A stretch of DNA of 64,000 nucleotides from Pseudomonas sp. AL03 (GCF_029960815.1 NZ_JASBRE010000004.1:220691-284690), one strand, 5' to 3'; shown: positions 1 to 9,916, numbered from the stretch's first letter. Translations and numbers: made by a program. Notes: generated by a model not told the origin, from the sequence alone.

Positions 1-978
1 AACCACCAATGGGCAAACCGGGGTTTTCACGGTGATGGGCATCGGGCCATAACTCACCGCCGTCGGGTTTCCGGCGAGGGTCTGAGCCAGCGCTCTCGCA
101 CAGCTCATGAGGGGCATCACGTACAACAGATTCAGCCCATCGACCTCGCCGCAGTCGCCCAGAGCGTAGATGTTGGCGTGGGAGGTTTTCAGGTGACGAT
201 CGACCACCACCCCGCGATTGACCTGCACACCGGCAGCGGCCGCCAGGTCGATGCGCGGACGCAGACCAATGGCCGAAACAACCACGTCACAAGGAATCAC
301 CTGACCGTCAGAGAGATGCGCTTCCAGGCCGCCAGCCACGCGCTGCAAGCGATTGAGCACCGGCCCGAGGTGGAAGCGTGCGCCGAGGCTTTCCAGCCCG
401 GCCTGGACCGCAGCGGCCGCCGCCGGGTGCAGCAAGGTCGGCATGACTTGCTCGCACGGTGCAACCAGTTGCACCTCGTAGCCGCCGAGGATCAGGTCGT
501 TGGCGAACTCGCAGCCGATCAGACCGGCGCCGAGCAACAACACCCGACGTTTGCCGGCCGCCGCTGCGCGAAAGCGTGCGTAATCTTCCAGGTCGTTGAT
601 CGGGAAAACGGCGTCAGTCGCATCGCCTTCGATCGGCACCCGCACGGTTTCCGCGCCCCAAGCGAGGATCAGGTCACGGTAAATCACCGATTCCTCACCG
701 ATCCACAAGCGCTTGTGGCCCGGGTCAATGCCGCTGATGCGTGTGTGCGTGCGCACCTCGGCCTTCAATTGCTCGGCCATGGCGCCCGGTTCGGCCATGC
801 TCAGGCCATCGGCGTCTTTGTTCTTGCCAAAACCAGTGGAAAGCATCGGCTTGGAGTAGGAGCGTCCGTCATCGGCAGTAATCAGCAGCAGCGGGGTTTC
901 GCCATCGAGTTTGCGAAACTCCCGGGCCAGGTTGTAGCCAGCCAGCCCGGTGCCGACGATCACGACAGGTGCGTTCAT
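1..978 (-). CDS. rubB: Rubredoxin-NAD(+) reductase, 3' end outside window
   Basis: FAD-dependent reductase that passes electrons from NADH to rubredoxin. The reading frame is open from an ATG at 978 down to base 1, so about 326 N-terminal residues are present and the C-terminus lies outside. The N-terminal dinucleotide fold shows VGTGLAG (about residues 8-14). A second fold, LGAGLIG, sits near the middle, and an ALGDC FAD-binding motif lies toward the end. That two-fold layout is typical of AlkT/RubB-type reductases. The gene lies 20 bp downstream of a rubredoxin gene on the same strand, its expected partner. Alternative: another small FAD/NAD disulfide-reductase-like enzyme, which the neighbour makes unlikely. 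Confidence 0.93.
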   Translation of the reverse strand, partial: MNAPVVIVGTGLAGYNLAREFRKLDGETPLLLITADDGRSYSKPMLSTGFGKNKDADGLSMAEPGAMAEQLKAEVRTHTRISGIDPGHKRLWIGEESVIYRDLILAWGAETVRVPIEGDATDAVFPINDLEDYARFRAAAAGKRRVLLLGAGLIGCEFANDLILGGYEVQLVAPCEQVMPTLLHPAAAAAVQAGLESLGARFHLGPVLNRLQRVAGGLEAHLSDGQVIPCDVVVSAIGLRPRIDLAAAAGVQVNRGVVVDRHLKTSHANIYALGDCGEVDGLNLLYVMPLMSCARALAQTLAGNPTAVSYGPMPITVKTPVCPLVV

Positions 979-998
979 TCCCTACTCCTCTAAATGTC

Positions 999-1166
999 TT
1001 AGTTGATTTCAATCATTTCGAAATCCATCTTGCCCACGCCGCAGTCCGGGCACAGCCAGTCTTCCGGCACGTCCTGCCACAGGGTGCCCGGCGAAATGCC
1101 GTCATCCGGCCAGCCGTCGGCTTCGTTATAAATCAGGCCGCAGACCACACATTGCCACTTTTTCAT
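999..1166 (-). CDS. rubA: Rubredoxin, 55 aa
   Basis: Small iron-sulfur electron carrier. Two Cys pairs, CVVCG near residue 6 and CPDCG near residue 39, provide the four ligands of the single iron. The protein starts [10 protein letters not shown] and ends with the acidic DFEMIEIN tail, the usual type I length. It is co-directional with the rubredoxin reductase and separated from it by 20 bp, so the two are probably co-transcribed. The start ATG (1166-1164) directly precedes the conserved KKWQC. Confidence 0.96.
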   Translation of the reverse strand: MKKWQCVVCGLIYNEADGWPDDGISPGTLWQDVPEDWLCPDCGVGKMDFEMIEIN

Positions 1167-1367
1167 TCACATACATCCTCAGAATTCAGGCTTTTGCCGG
1201 CGCGAACGGTCAATGGTTGGAGCGCTGCCGTCCGGCTCAGGGGCGTTTTGTACTGATCGGGCCCGGCAGATGCAAGCCTGTTCGACGCGACGGCTGGCCG
1301 GATCAATCAAAATCGCCGGCTGACATGGTAAGCTCGCCACCTCATTTGCTGCCAATAATGACTCACT

Positions 1368-1931
1368 GTGCCGCACTCAAAATCCCCCACCATGACCCCG
1401 CTCTGGCTCCCTGAAAGCCAACTGACGCCCCTCCCCGACACGTCCACCCTCGACTGGCTGTTCGACGAAGGCTCTCTGACCCGACGGCTGATCCGTTTGT
1501 CGAATGACGGCTTCAGCGTCACGCCACTCTTCGAAGGCTGGCAGCCCCTGCGCGCCGACGAATGTGCCGCACTGGATCTGGCCGAAGGCAGCGAGGGCTG
1601 GGTTCGCGAGGTGTATCTGCGCGGCCACTGCGAGGCCTGGGTGTTTGCACGCAGTGTGGCGGCGCGCAGCGCGTTGCAGGGCGACGGTTTGCACATGGAC
1701 GAATTGGGCAGCCGCTCTCTGGGCGAATTGCTGTTTTGTGATCAAGCGTTTCAGCGCCGTGCTATCGAGGTTTGTCACTATCCTCAACAGTGGCTGCCGA
1801 TGGAGTCTCGGGCACCTGAACTCTGGGGCCGGCGCTCGCGTTTCGACCGCGGCGCCTTGAGCGTGCTGGTGGCCGAAATTTTCTTGCCGACCCTGTGGAA
1901 CGCTACCCGCGCCCATCCGGAGAATTGCTGA
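1368..1931 (+). CDS. ubiC: Chorismate pyruvate-lyase
   Basis: Converts chorismate to 4-hydroxybenzoate and pyruvate, the entry step of ubiquinone synthesis. The 187-aa length is usual for the family. The Arg in VREVYLRG (about residues 80-87) and a C-terminal Glu (LVAEIFLP) match the substrate-binding pattern of UbiC. The GTG at 1368 opens the frame; an ATG at 1392 is the alternative start and would remove 8 residues. Its TGA overlaps the ATG of ubiA by one base, so translation of the two is probably coupled. Confidence 0.93.
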   Translation: MPHSKSPTMTPLWLPESQLTPLPDTSTLDWLFDEGSLTRRLIRLSNDGFSVTPLFEGWQPLRADECAALDLAEGSEGWVREVYLRGHCEAWVFARSVAARSALQGDGLHMDELGSRSLGELLFCDQAFQRRAIEVCHYPQQWLPMESRAPELWGRRSRFDRGALSVLVAEIFLPTLWNATRAHPENC

Positions 1932-2821
1932 TGTACCAGAGCCTGCTCAAGTCCCTGAATCGCTTGAATCCACGGGCCTGGGATTTCGTTCAGCTGACCC
2001 GCATGGACAAGCCGATCGGCATTTATCTGCTGCTGTGGCCAACCCTGTGGGCATTGTGGATTGCCGGTAAAGGCTCGCCATCATTGGCCAACATCGTCAT
2101 TTTCGTCCTTGGCGTGGTGCTGACCCGTGCCGGCGGCTGCGTAATCAATGACTGGGCGGACCGCAAAGTCGACGGCCACGTGAAGCGCACTGAACAGCGG
2201 CCATTAGTGAGCGGCAAGATCAGTTCCAAAGAAGCCCTGGTGTTCTTCGCGCTGCTGATGGGCGTGAGCTTTTTGCTGGTGCTGTGCACCAATGCCACGA
2301 CGGTCTGGCTGTCGTTCGGTGGTTTGGCTCTGGCCTTCACTTACCCGTTCATGAAGCGCTACACCTATTACCCGCAAGTGGTGCTGGGCGCGGCGTTCTC
2401 TTGGGGCATGCCGATGGCATTCACCGCCGAGACTGGTGAACTGCCAGCGGCCGCCTGGCTGCTGTGGATCGCCAACCTGCTGTGGACGGTGGGCTACGAC
2501 ACCTATTACGCCATGACCGACCGCGACGACGATCTGAGAATCGGCGTTAAATCCACGGCGATTCTGTTTGGCGAAGCGGACCGGGTGATCATCCTGACGC
2601 TGCAAGGGTTGGCGTTGGGTTGCTTGCTGTTGGCCGGGTCGAAATTTGAGCTCGGCGGCTGGTTCCACTTGGGATTGCTGGCGGCAGCGGGCTGTTTTGC
2701 GTGGGAGTTCTGGTACACCCGCGGCAAGGACCGGATGCGTTGCTTCAAGGCTTTTTTGCACAACCACTGGGCCGGGTTGGCGATTTTTGTCGGGATTGTG
2801 CTGGATTACGGGTTGCGTTGA
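1931..2821 (+). CDS. ubiA: 4-hydroxybenzoate polyprenyltransferase
   Basis: Integral inner-membrane prenyltransferase that attaches the polyprenyl tail to 4-hydroxybenzoate in ubiquinone synthesis. The protein is 296 aa from [10 protein letters not shown]. It has the first Asp-rich motif ([15 protein letters not shown], about residues 71-85), the second ([17 protein letters not shown], about 195-211) and multiple hydrophobic helices. The frame is open further upstream, but the ATG at 1931, overlapping the ubiC stop, gives the normal family length. It forms a two-gene operon with ubiC. Confidence 0.96.
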   Translation: MYQSLLKSLNRLNPRAWDFVQLTRMDKPIGIYLLLWPTLWALWIAGKGSPSLANIVIFVLGVVLTRAGGCVINDWADRKVDGHVKRTEQRPLVSGKISSKEALVFFALLMGVSFLLVLCTNATTVWLSFGGLALAFTYPFMKRYTYYPQVVLGAAFSWGMPMAFTAETGELPAAAWLLWIANLLWTVGYDTYYAMTDRDDDLRIGVKSTAILFGEADRVIILTLQGLALGCLLLAGSKFELGGWFHLGLLAAAGCFAWEFWYTRGKDRMRCFKAFLHNHWAGLAIFVGIVLDYGLR

Positions 2822-2824
2822 ATC

Positions 2825-2853
2825 AAACCTGCTCCCGGCATGGGGGCAGGTTT
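2825..2853. terminator. Inverted repeat after ubiA
   Basis: AAACCTGCTCCC pairs with GGGGGCAGGTTT with one mismatch, between the convergent ends of ubiA and the COG4315 gene. There is no clear T-run on either side, so it is a possible bidirectional terminator or a stabilising hairpin. Confidence 0.4.
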
Positions 2854-2870
2854 GTGGTTTCTGGACTCGC

Positions 2871-3263
2871 TTACTTCTTCGGTCCGGTATTGGTGATGAC
2901 GTGCCAGACGTCCTTCATTTTGTCGCCTACCATGTCACCGGGTTTTTTGTCACTCACGAACGTGTAAAGCGGTTTACCGTCGTAGGCATATTGACTCGTG
3001 CCGTCATCGCGCTTGATAACGCTCCACTTGCCTTCGGCCTTTGCACCCGCCGGAGCCATCATTGGCGGCCAGTTCTTGGCACAATCATCGTTACACATTG
3101 ACTTGCCGCCAGCATCCTTGTCGAACGTGTACACCGTCATACCCTTATGATCGACCATCATTCCGTCTTTCATCATTGCTGGCTCAGCCGCGAAGGCCAT
3201 CGATGGCAACGCCAGGGCCGCGGTCAGCATCAGAGCCTTGATGGATTGCGAGTATTGCTTCAT
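2871..3263 (-). CDS. COG4315-type secreted protein
   Basis: Predicted periplasmic or surface protein of 130 aa. A signal peptide is visible (KQYSQSIKALMLTAALALPSMAFA, cleaved near residue 25). The rest contains the repeated 'G..VYTFDKD' and 'G.PLYTFVSDK' units and the C.DDCAKNWPP motif typical of the COG4315 'secreted repeat of unknown function' family. It is monocistronic and divergent from phoB. The biochemical role is unknown. The start ATG at 3263 gives a well-formed signal peptide. Confidence 0.88.
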   Translation of the reverse strand: MKQYSQSIKALMLTAALALPSMAFAAEPAMMKDGMMVDHKGMTVYTFDKDAGGKSMCNDDCAKNWPPMMAPAGAKAEGKWSVIKRDDGTSQYAYDGKPLYTFVSDKKPGDMVGDKMKDVWHVITNTGPKK

Positions 3264-3344
3264 GGAAACCTTCCTTTTGTGGTTGTCAGGATTCGGAATT
3301 AGAGCTTAGTTCAGGATCACAACAATCGCAGGGCGACTAAAATA

Positions 3345-3362
3345 CTGTCACACGACTGCAAT
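3345..3362 (+). promoter_or_regulatory. Pho box upstream of phoB
   Basis: CTGTCACACGACTGCAAT reads as two 7-bp half sites spaced by 4 bp (CTGTCAC-ACGA-CTGCAAT), close to the PhoB consensus CTGTCAT-N4-CTGTCAT. It lies about 55 bp before the phoB start and implies autoregulation. Confidence 0.7.
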
Positions 3363-3416
3363 AATTCCGTTATCTAATGCGGCGCAAGACAGTTAAATGA
3401 CAAGAGGATTAAAGGC

Positions 3417-4106
3417 ATGGTTGGCAGGAGCATTCTGATCGTCGACGACGAAGCGCCCATTCGCGAGATGATCGCCGTTGCGTTGGAAATGGCCGGCTAT
3501 GACTGCCTGGAGGCTGAGAACTCCCAGCAGGCCCACGCCATCATCGTTGACCGCAAGCCGGACCTGATCCTGCTCGACTGGATGCTGCCCGGCACGTCCG
3601 GCATCGAGCTGGCCCGGCGCCTCAAGCGCGATGAGCTGACCGGGGACATCCCGATCATCATGCTCACCGCCAAAGGCGAAGAGGACAACAAGATCCAGGG
3701 CCTGGAAGTCGGCGCCGATGACTACATCACCAAGCCTTTTTCCCCACGAGAGCTGGTGGCGCGCCTAAAGGCCGTGCTGCGCCGCGCCGGCCCTACCGAT
3801 GGCGAGACGCCGATCGAAGTCGGTGGCCTGCTGCTGGACCCGATCAGCCACCGTGTGACCATCGACGGCAAACCCGCCGAGATGGGTCCGACCGAATACC
3901 GCCTGCTGCAGTTCTTCATGACCCACCAGGAGCGCGCCTACACCCGTGGCCAGTTGCTGGATCAGGTCTGGGGCGGCAACGTCTATGTCGAAGAGCGCAC
4001 CGTCGACGTGCACATCCGTCGCCTGCGCAAAGCCCTCGGCGACGCCTACGAAAATCTGGTACAAACCGTGCGCGGCACCGGCTACCGGTTTTCCACCAAG
4101 GCCTGA
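3417..4106 (+). CDS. phoB: Phosphate regulon response regulator PhoB
   Basis: OmpR/PhoB-type response regulator that activates the phosphate-starvation regulon. The receiver domain (about 1-120) has the acidic pair DDE at 10-12 and the phospho-acceptor Asp54 in LLDWMLPG, with the conserved Lys in [10 protein letters not shown] winged-helix DNA-binding domain follows (about 130-229), ending [11 protein letters not shown]. It is 229 aa, the standard length. The phoR gene follows 39 bp downstream, and a Pho-box-like repeat precedes the gene. Confidence 0.98.
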   Translation: MVGRSILIVDDEAPIREMIAVALEMAGYDCLEAENSQQAHAIIVDRKPDLILLDWMLPGTSGIELARRLKRDELTGDIPIIMLTAKGEEDNKIQGLEVGADDYITKPFSPRELVARLKAVLRRAGPTDGETPIEVGGLLLDPISHRVTIDGKPAEMGPTEYRLLQFFMTHQERAYTRGQLLDQVWGGNVYVEERTVDVHIRRLRKALGDAYENLVQTVRGTGYRFSTKA

Positions 4107-4145
4107 GCTGACCGCCAGACTCGCTGACAAGGACGCATATTTTCC

Positions 4146-5468
4146 GTGAACCAAAACTGGCATGGCATCCTGATTCGCCACATGCTGTTGCTGGTCACCA
4201 CCTGCCTGGTGATCGGCCTGATTTCCGGCTACTACGGCTGGAGCCTCGCCGCGGGCCTGGGCCTTTACCTGGCCTGGACGCTCAAGCAACTGCTGCGTCT
4301 GCACGAGTGGCTGCGCCTGCACAAATCCGATGAAGCACCGCCCGATGGCTATGGCCTGTGGGGTGAAGTGTTCGACAGCATCTACCACCTGCAACGCCGC
4401 GACCAACGGGTGCGCGGGCGTCTGCAAGCGGTGATCGACCGGGTCCAGGAATCCACCGCCGCGCTGAAAGACGCGGTGATCATGCTCGACAGCGACGGCA
4501 ACCTGGAATGGTGGAACCGCGCCGCCGAAACCCTGCTCGGCCTCAAGACGCCGCAAGACAGCGGCCAGCCGGTGACCAACCTCGTACGCCATCCGAGCTT
4601 CAAAGAATACTTCGAGCAGAACAGCTACGCCGAGCCGCTGGAAATCCCGTCGCCGACCAATGATCGCCTGCGCATTCAGCTGTACATCACCCGCTACGGC
4701 AACAACGAACATTTAATGCTGGTACGCGACGTGACGCGTATCCATCAGCTGGAACAGATGCGCAAGGACTTCATCGCCAACGTCTCCCATGAACTGCGCA
4801 CGCCGTTGACAGTGATCTGCGGTTATCTGGAAACCCTGCTCGACAACGTCGAGGAAGTGAACCCGCGCTGGACCCGTGCCTTGCAGCAGATGCAACAGCA
4901 AGGCGGACGCATGCAAACCTTGCTCAACGATTTACTGCTGTTGGCCAAACTGGAAGCCACCGATTACCCGTCGGACAACCAGCCGGTGGCCATCGACGGT
5001 TTGCTGCAATCGATCAAGAGCGACGCTCAGCAGCTGTCCGGTCAGCGTAACCAGACGATCATGCTGGAAGCCGACCCGACGATTCTGCTCAAGGGCAGCG
5101 AAGCCGAATTGCGCAGCGCATTTTCCAATCTGGTGTTCAACGCGGTGAAATACACACCGGCCGAAGGCAACATCCGCATTCGCTGGTGGGGTGATGAGCA
5201 AGGTGCACACCTGAGCGTGCAGGACTCCGGCATCGGCATCGACAGCAAACACCTGCCCCGCCTGACCGAACGCTTCTACCGTGTCGATTCCAGCCGCAAC
5301 TCCAACACCGGTGGCACGGGGCTCGGGCTGGCGATCGTCAAACACGTGCTGCTGCGCCACCGCGCGCGAATGGAAATCAGCAGTTTGCCGGGCCACGGCA
5401 GCACCTTCACCTGCCACTTTCCGCCAGCCCAAGTCACAAAATCCCGAGTCATCAGCGCCACCGACTGA
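4146..5468 (+). CDS. phoR: Phosphate regulon sensor kinase PhoR
   Basis: Inner-membrane sensor histidine kinase that phosphorylates PhoB and interacts with the Pst-PhoU complex. The order is: two hydrophobic helices (about residues 10-47) with little periplasmic loop, a PAS domain (about 100-200, VIMLDSDGNLEWWN), a HisKA domain with His215 in FIANVSHELRTPL, and an HATPase domain with N box (NLVFNAVKY), DSGIGID and GTGLGLAIV. It is 440 aa from a GTG start at 4146 and in operon with phoB. Confidence 0.98.
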   Translation: MNQNWHGILIRHMLLLVTTCLVIGLISGYYGWSLAAGLGLYLAWTLKQLLRLHEWLRLHKSDEAPPDGYGLWGEVFDSIYHLQRRDQRVRGRLQAVIDRVQESTAALKDAVIMLDSDGNLEWWNRAAETLLGLKTPQDSGQPVTNLVRHPSFKEYFEQNSYAEPLEIPSPTNDRLRIQLYITRYGNNEHLMLVRDVTRIHQLEQMRKDFIANVSHELRTPLTVICGYLETLLDNVEEVNPRWTRALQQMQQQGGRMQTLLNDLLLLAKLEATDYPSDNQPVAIDGLLQSIKSDAQQLSGQRNQTIMLEADPTILLKGSEAELRSAFSNLVFNAVKYTPAEGNIRIRWWGDEQGAHLSVQDSGIGIDSKHLPRLTERFYRVDSSRNSNTGGTGLGLAIVKHVLLRHRARMEISSLPGHGSTFTCHFPPAQVTKSRVISATD

Positions 5469-5502
5469 TACCGGCCAGCACTCGCCCCTAGGCAATCGCC
5501 CG

Positions 5503-5524
5503 GTCAGCCGCTACATTGGCTGAC
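5503..5524. repeat. Short inverted repeat after phoR
   Basis: GTCAGC and GCTGAC flank a 10-base loop between phoR and the next gene. It has no T-run and may be a weak 3' hairpin. Confidence 0.3.
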
Positions 5525-5591
5525 TTGTGCCTGCCCTTCAGGCGCACTTTTTTCTTTCCTTTCGAATACACGGAACCCGCAAAACTCCATC

Positions 5592-6932
5592 ATGGACCCT
5601 TCCCCTGGCTTGACCCTCGCGACACTCTTCGCCGATTTCGGCATGATTCTTTTTGCTCTGATCCTGGTATTGCTCAACGGCTTTTTCGTTGCGGCGGAAT
5701 TTGCCATGGTCAAATTGCGCTCGACCCGGGTCGAAGCCATCGCTGAAAAAAACGGCTGGCGCGGACACATCCTGCGCACCGTTCACAGTCAGCTCGATGC
5801 TTACCTGTCGGCCTGCCAATTGGGCATCACCCTCGCCTCCCTGGGCCTTGGCTGGGTCGGTGAACCGGCGTTCGCGCACATCCTCGAACCGCTGCTTGAA
5901 GCCGTTGGCGTGCAGTCGGCCGAAGTGGTCAAAGGCGTGTCGTTCTTCACGGCGTTCTTCATCATTTCGTACCTGCACATTGTGATCGGCGAGTTGGCCC
6001 CGAAATCCTGGGCCATCCGCAAACCCGAGTTGCTGTCGCTCTGGACGGCCGTGCCGCTGTACCTGTTCTACTGGGCGATGTACCCGGCCATTTACCTGCT
6101 CAATGCCAGTGCCAACACGATTCTGCGGATCGCCGGCCAAGGTGAACCCGGCCCTCATCACGAACACCATTACAGCCGTGAAGAACTGAAACTGATCCTG
6201 CACTCCAGCCGTGGCCAGGACCCTAGCGACCAAGGCATGCGCGTATTGGCCTCGGCGGTGGAAATGGGCGAGTTGGAAGTGGTCGACTGGGCGAACTCCC
6301 GGGAAGACCTGGTGACGCTGGAGTTCAATGCGCCGCTGAAGGAAATCCTGGCGATGTTCCGTCGCCACAAATTCAGCCGTTATCCGGTGTACGACAGCGA
6401 TAGTCAGGAGTTTGTCGGCCTGCTGCACATCAAGGATTTGCTGTTGGAACTGGCGGCCCTGGACCACATTCCCGAGTCGTTCAACCTCGCCGAACTGACC
6501 CGTCCGCTGGAGCGCGTCTCTCGTCACATGCCGCTGTCGCATCTGCTGGAACAGTTTCGCAAGGGCGGCTCGCACTTCGCCCTGGTTGAAGAAGCTGATG
6601 GCAACATCATCGGCTACCTGACCATGGAAGACGTGCTGGAAGTGCTGGTCGGCGATATTCAGGACGAACACCGCAAGGCTGAACGCGGGATCCTCGCGTA
6701 CCAGCCGGGCAAGCTGCTGGTGCGTGGGGATACGCCGCTGTTCAAGGTCGAACGCCTGCTGGGCATCGACCTGGACCACATCGAAGCCGAAACCCTCGCC
6801 GGGCTGGTCTACGAAACCCTGAAACGGGTGCCGGAGGAGGAGGAAGTGCTGGAAGTCGAAGGCTTGCGGATCATCATCAAGAAGATGAAAGGGCCGAAAA
6901 TTATTCTGGCCAAGGTGTTGATGCTCGATTGA
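5592..6932 (+). CDS. CNNM/CorC-type membrane protein (DUF21-CBS-CorC_HlyC)
   Basis: Inner-membrane protein of the family often labelled 'hemolysin' but now linked to magnesium or cobalt ion transport. The N-terminal DUF21 transmembrane region (about residues 10-190) includes LNGFFVAAEFAMVKLR and ASLGLGWVGEPAFAH. It is followed by a CBS pair (about 215-345; RYPVYDSDSQEFVGLLHIKD and GYLTMEDVLEVLVGDIQDE) and a C-terminal CorC_HlyC domain (about 365-446). At 446 aa it is full length. Substrate cannot be told from sequence. Confidence 0.9.
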   Translation: MDPSPGLTLATLFADFGMILFALILVLLNGFFVAAEFAMVKLRSTRVEAIAEKNGWRGHILRTVHSQLDAYLSACQLGITLASLGLGWVGEPAFAHILEPLLEAVGVQSAEVVKGVSFFTAFFIISYLHIVIGELAPKSWAIRKPELLSLWTAVPLYLFYWAMYPAIYLLNASANTILRIAGQGEPGPHHEHHYSREELKLILHSSRGQDPSDQGMRVLASAVEMGELEVVDWANSREDLVTLEFNAPLKEILAMFRRHKFSRYPVYDSDSQEFVGLLHIKDLLLELAALDHIPESFNLAELTRPLERVSRHMPLSHLLEQFRKGGSHFALVEEADGNIIGYLTMEDVLEVLVGDIQDEHRKAERGILAYQPGKLLVRGDTPLFKVERLLGIDLDHIEAETLAGLVYETLKRVPEEEEVLEVEGLRIIIKKMKGPKIILAKVLMLD

Positions 6933-6947
6933 GCATCAACCTTTGAC

Positions 6948-7850
6948 TCACTGCTTGCCCAACGCAAAGTTGGGCAACGCGCCTACCGGTTGATTGAACT
7001 GGTACGGAATCGACACCAGCCCCAACCCGGTATTGCGCTGCACCACAAAATGCAGGTGCGGCCCACTGCTGTTGCCGGTGTTGCCCGACAGCGCCAACGC
7101 GGTGCCCACCGACACCCGTTGCCCCTCGCGAACGCTCACCGAACCTTGCTTGAGGTGCAGGTACACGCCCATGGTCCCGTCATTGTGCAGCACCCGCACG
7201 AAATTGCCCGACGGATCGGTGCCGCGTCCGGTCTGAGCATTTTCGGTTTTCACCACCACCCCGCCTCGCGCCGCGATGATCGGCGTGCCTTCGGGCATGG
7301 CGATGTCCATCGCGTAGCGGTTCTTTGGACCGAAGTGGCTGTACTGACCATTAACCCCCTGACTCAGCCGAAACGGTCCGCCGCGCCAGGGCAACGGGTA
7401 TCGATAGGCCATGGCGGACCCTGAGGGGTCGCCCAGGGAATACTCGAACTTTGGGGTATACGCGAGCGCTCTTTCGGGGTGCGTGGCCGTGAGCAGCGCC
7501 AGACGAATACTGCTGCGTGCCGGCATCACCCGACGAATCGGTCGGCTCGGCGCACCGCTGACGTTTTTCAGCCCGCCGAAGCTCAATTCGATCTCTACCG
7601 GTGCATACAGGTCATTGCGCACGTAAACGCTGTCCACGCCCTTCTTTTTCGTAATGACGACGTACACCTGACGCTCAAGATTCTCGACCATGCGATCACG
7701 AAAAACGAACACCTTGGAGCCTGTCGTGGGGCGGTCGCTGTAGGAGACCACGCCATTGGCGTCGGTGGACTTGTAGATCGTCATGGCCGTCGCTGAGGTG
7801 GATGCCATAAAAAGACCACAGAAAAACAGCAGGCGCGCGAGCATGGGCAA
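6948..7850 (-). CDS. M23 family murein peptidase with DUF4124-like N-terminus
   Basis: Predicted periplasmic peptidoglycan endopeptidase or cell-wall-binding protein. A signal peptide (MPMLARLLFFCGLFMASTSATA) precedes a DUF4124-like segment (MTIYKSTDANGVVSYSDRP). A C-terminal LytM/M23 domain carries the zinc motif residues in YSHFGPKNRYAMDIAMPEG and the HLHFV motif near residue 266, so the catalytic residues appear intact. The gene is convergent with the CNNM gene, whose end is 15 bp away. Confidence 0.9.
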   Translation of the reverse strand: MPMLARLLFFCGLFMASTSATAMTIYKSTDANGVVSYSDRPTTGSKVFVFRDRMVENLERQVYVVITKKKGVDSVYVRNDLYAPVEIELSFGGLKNVSGAPSRPIRRVMPARSSIRLALLTATHPERALAYTPKFEYSLGDPSGSAMAYRYPLPWRGGPFRLSQGVNGQYSHFGPKNRYAMDIAMPEGTPIIAARGGVVVKTENAQTGRGTDPSGNFVRVLHNDGTMGVYLHLKQGSVSVREGQRVSVGTALALSGNTGNSSGPHLHFVVQRNTGLGLVSIPYQFNQPVGALPNFALGKQ

Positions 7851-7924
7851 GATTCTGTCGAGTAAGGCCTGGGTAGGAGCCTAGCAGCTGCAATGGACCC
7901 GGGTAGTCGGCAGATGTTTCAAAT

Positions 7925-7955
7925 GATCGTTCCCACGCAGCGCGTGGGAACGATC
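7925..7955. repeat. Perfect 14-bp inverted repeat
   Basis: GATCGTTCCCACGC and GCGTGGGAACGATC are separated by 3 bases just downstream of the response-regulator gene. The same type of hairpin, partly degraded, occurs at 31236-31262. It is probably a dispersed Pseudomonas intergenic repeat that may also act as a 3' hairpin. Confidence 0.6.
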
Positions 7956-7966
7956 AGCGGTACAAA

Positions 7967-8917
7967 TTACGCGCCGGGCACGAAATGCTTCTGCGCCGTG
8001 CCACGGGCAATCAGGCGGGAGATGTAGTCGAGCTTCTGCGCATCCTGATCGACGAAGCGGAAGGTCAGTTGCAGCCACTCGCTGTCGGGCTTCTGCTCGT
8101 GGGCGACGATGGCGTGCAGGTAGCCGTTCAAGCGGGCGGTTTCGGCGTTATCGCCCTGCTCCAGGTCGAGCACGGCGCTGTCGAGCACTTGCGGCAGCGT
8201 ATCGGTGCGCTTCACCACCAGCAGTGCTTCCTTGAGACTCAAGGCCTTGATCACACATTGCTGAATGCCGTTCGGCAGGCGCAGTTGGCCCTGGCCACGA
8301 CCGCCAGTGGGTGCTGCAGAGGACGCTGGAGGCTTGATCGGCGGGCTGTTGAGCAGACCGCGAGACGGAGCAGCCGCCGGGGCTGACGCGGCGGCCACAG
8401 GTTTGGCGAACGGGTTGACCGGCGCCGCTGCGGGTGCGATCACGGCAGCCTTGCCACCCGTCAAGGCGCTCAGGGAATCGTTGCCGAACGCCGAGTTCAT
8501 TTTGGTCGGCGCGCTGTTCATCAAGGTGTCGAGCTTGCCGACCTTGTTCAGGGCCTGCTTGACCTTGGTCAGTAGTTGCTCGTTGGTGAACGGCTTGCTG
8601 ACGTAGCCGGAAACCCCGGCCTGGATCGCCTGGACCACGTTCTCTTTATCGCCCCGGCTGGTCACCATCACGAACGGCATGGTCTTGAGGTTGTCCTGCT
8701 CGCGGCACCAGGTCAGCAGTTCCAGCCCGGACATTTCCGGCATTTCCCAGTCGCACAGCACCAGGTCGAACGCTTCACGCGCCAGAATCGCCTGAGCCTT
8801 CTTGCCGTTGACCGCGTCTTCGATCCGGATCCCCGGGAAGTAGTTGCGCAAACACTTCTTCACCAGGTCACGAATGAACGACGCGTCGTCCACGACCAAC
8901 ACACTGACCTTACTCAT
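7967..8917 (-). CDS. Response regulator, receiver plus unassigned C-terminal domain
   Basis: Two-component response regulator of 316 aa. The receiver domain (1-125) has DD at 10-11, the phospho-acceptor Asp56 in LVLCDWEMPEMSG and the Lys in YVSKPFTNEQLL. A low-complexity Ala/Pro linker (about 150-205) leads to a C-terminal domain of about 110 aa that reads like a PilZ-type fold (RLPNGIQQCVIKALSLKEALLVV). I am not certain of that assignment. No DNA-binding domain is seen. It lies between the M23 peptidase and phoU, as PA5364 does in P. aeruginosa (recalled). Confidence 0.85.
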   Translation of the reverse strand: MSKVSVLVVDDASFIRDLVKKCLRNYFPGIRIEDAVNGKKAQAILAREAFDLVLCDWEMPEMSGLELLTWCREQDNLKTMPFVMVTSRGDKENVVQAIQAGVSGYVSKPFTNEQLLTKVKQALNKVGKLDTLMNSAPTKMNSAFGNDSLSALTGGKAAVIAPAAAPVNPFAKPVAAASAPAAAPSRGLLNSPPIKPPASSAAPTGGRGQGQLRLPNGIQQCVIKALSLKEALLVVKRTDTLPQVLDSAVLDLEQGDNAETARLNGYLHAIVAHEQKPDSEWLQLTFRFVDQDAQKLDYISRLIARGTAQKHFVPGA

Positions 8918-9035
8918 CCATCACCCCTTTAAAAAATCCCGGCAAGCATACCGCTTTGCTGATGGCACATTGCCAAAAACCTTCAGTCACGCCGGGACTT
9001 TTCGTTCGCGGGTGCTGCTTTCGAATTCATTACCA

Positions 9036-9070
9036 AAAACAAAAACGCCCGGCCAGAAGGCCGGGCGCTT
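9036..9070 (-). terminator. Rho-independent terminator after phoU
   Basis: On the minus strand CGCCCGGCC/GGCCGGGCG with a 4-base loop is followed by a T-rich tract. It lies immediately downstream of the phoU stop and so ends the pstCAB-phoU transcript. Confidence 0.85.
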
Positions 9071-9083
9071 TTCTCAGGCAATC

Positions 9084-9845
9084 TTACTTATCGTCAGCTT
9101 TACCCGGAACATTAGCGGTTTCGCCACTTGTGCCTTCAACTTCTTCTTTCATGCGCTTGAGACCCAAGTGACGCACGTCGGTGCCGCGCACCAGGTAAAT
9201 CACCAACTCCGAGATATTGCGCGCGTGGTCGCCGATCCGTTCCAGCGAACGCAGCACCCAGATAATGCTCAAGACCCGCGAGATAGAGCGCGGGTCTTCC
9301 ATCATGTAGGTGGCCAGTTCGCGCAGCGCGGTTTTGTATTCACGGTCGATGATCTTGTCGTACTGCGCCACCGACAACGCCAGGTCGGCGTCGAAGCGGG
9401 CAAAGGCGTCCAGCGCATCGCGAACCATGTTACGGACCTGGTCGCCAATATGGCGAACCTCGACGTAGCCGCGTGGGGCTTCGCCTTCTTCGCACAGCTG
9501 GATGGCGCGACGGGCGATTTTGGTCGCTTCATCGCCAATGCGTTCCAGGTCGATCACCGACTTGGAGATGCTGATGATCAGACGCAGGTCCGACGCCGCA
9601 GGCTGTCGACGGGCCAGAATGCGCAGGCACTCTTCGTCGATGTTGCGTTCCATCTGGTTGATCTGGTCGTCGATCTCGCGAACCTGCTGGGCCAGACCGG
9701 AGTCGGCCTCGATAAGCGCGGTCACCGCGTCGTTGACCTGCTTTTCCACCAGCCCGCCCATGGCCAGGAGGTGGCTGCGCACTTCCTCGAGCTCGGCGTT
9801 GAACTGCGCGGAAATGTGGTGAGTAAGGCCTTCTTTACTAATCAT
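9084..9845 (-). CDS. phoU: Phosphate signalling protein PhoU
   Basis: Cytoplasmic three-helix-bundle protein that links the Pst transporter to PhoR and keeps the Pho regulon off when phosphate is plentiful. It is 253 aa with two PhoU repeats. Metal-binding style motifs are seen as DLERIGDEATKIAR (about 112-125) and SLERIGDHARNISE (about 211-224). It is the last gene of the pst operon, 71 bp after pstB, with a terminator directly downstream. Confidence 0.97.
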   Translation of the reverse strand: MISKEGLTHHISAQFNAELEEVRSHLLAMGGLVEKQVNDAVTALIEADSGLAQQVREIDDQINQMERNIDEECLRILARRQPAASDLRLIISISKSVIDLERIGDEATKIARRAIQLCEEGEAPRGYVEVRHIGDQVRNMVRDALDAFARFDADLALSVAQYDKIIDREYKTALRELATYMMEDPRSISRVLSIIWVLRSLERIGDHARNISELVIYLVRGTDVRHLGLKRMKEEVEGTSGETANVPGKADDK

Positions 9846-9916
9846 GTTGGCGTCCTTGGAGCGTCCGGTAAGGTGCGGTGGACCGCAGCGTCAGTTCAGT
9901 GAGCAACAACAGCTTC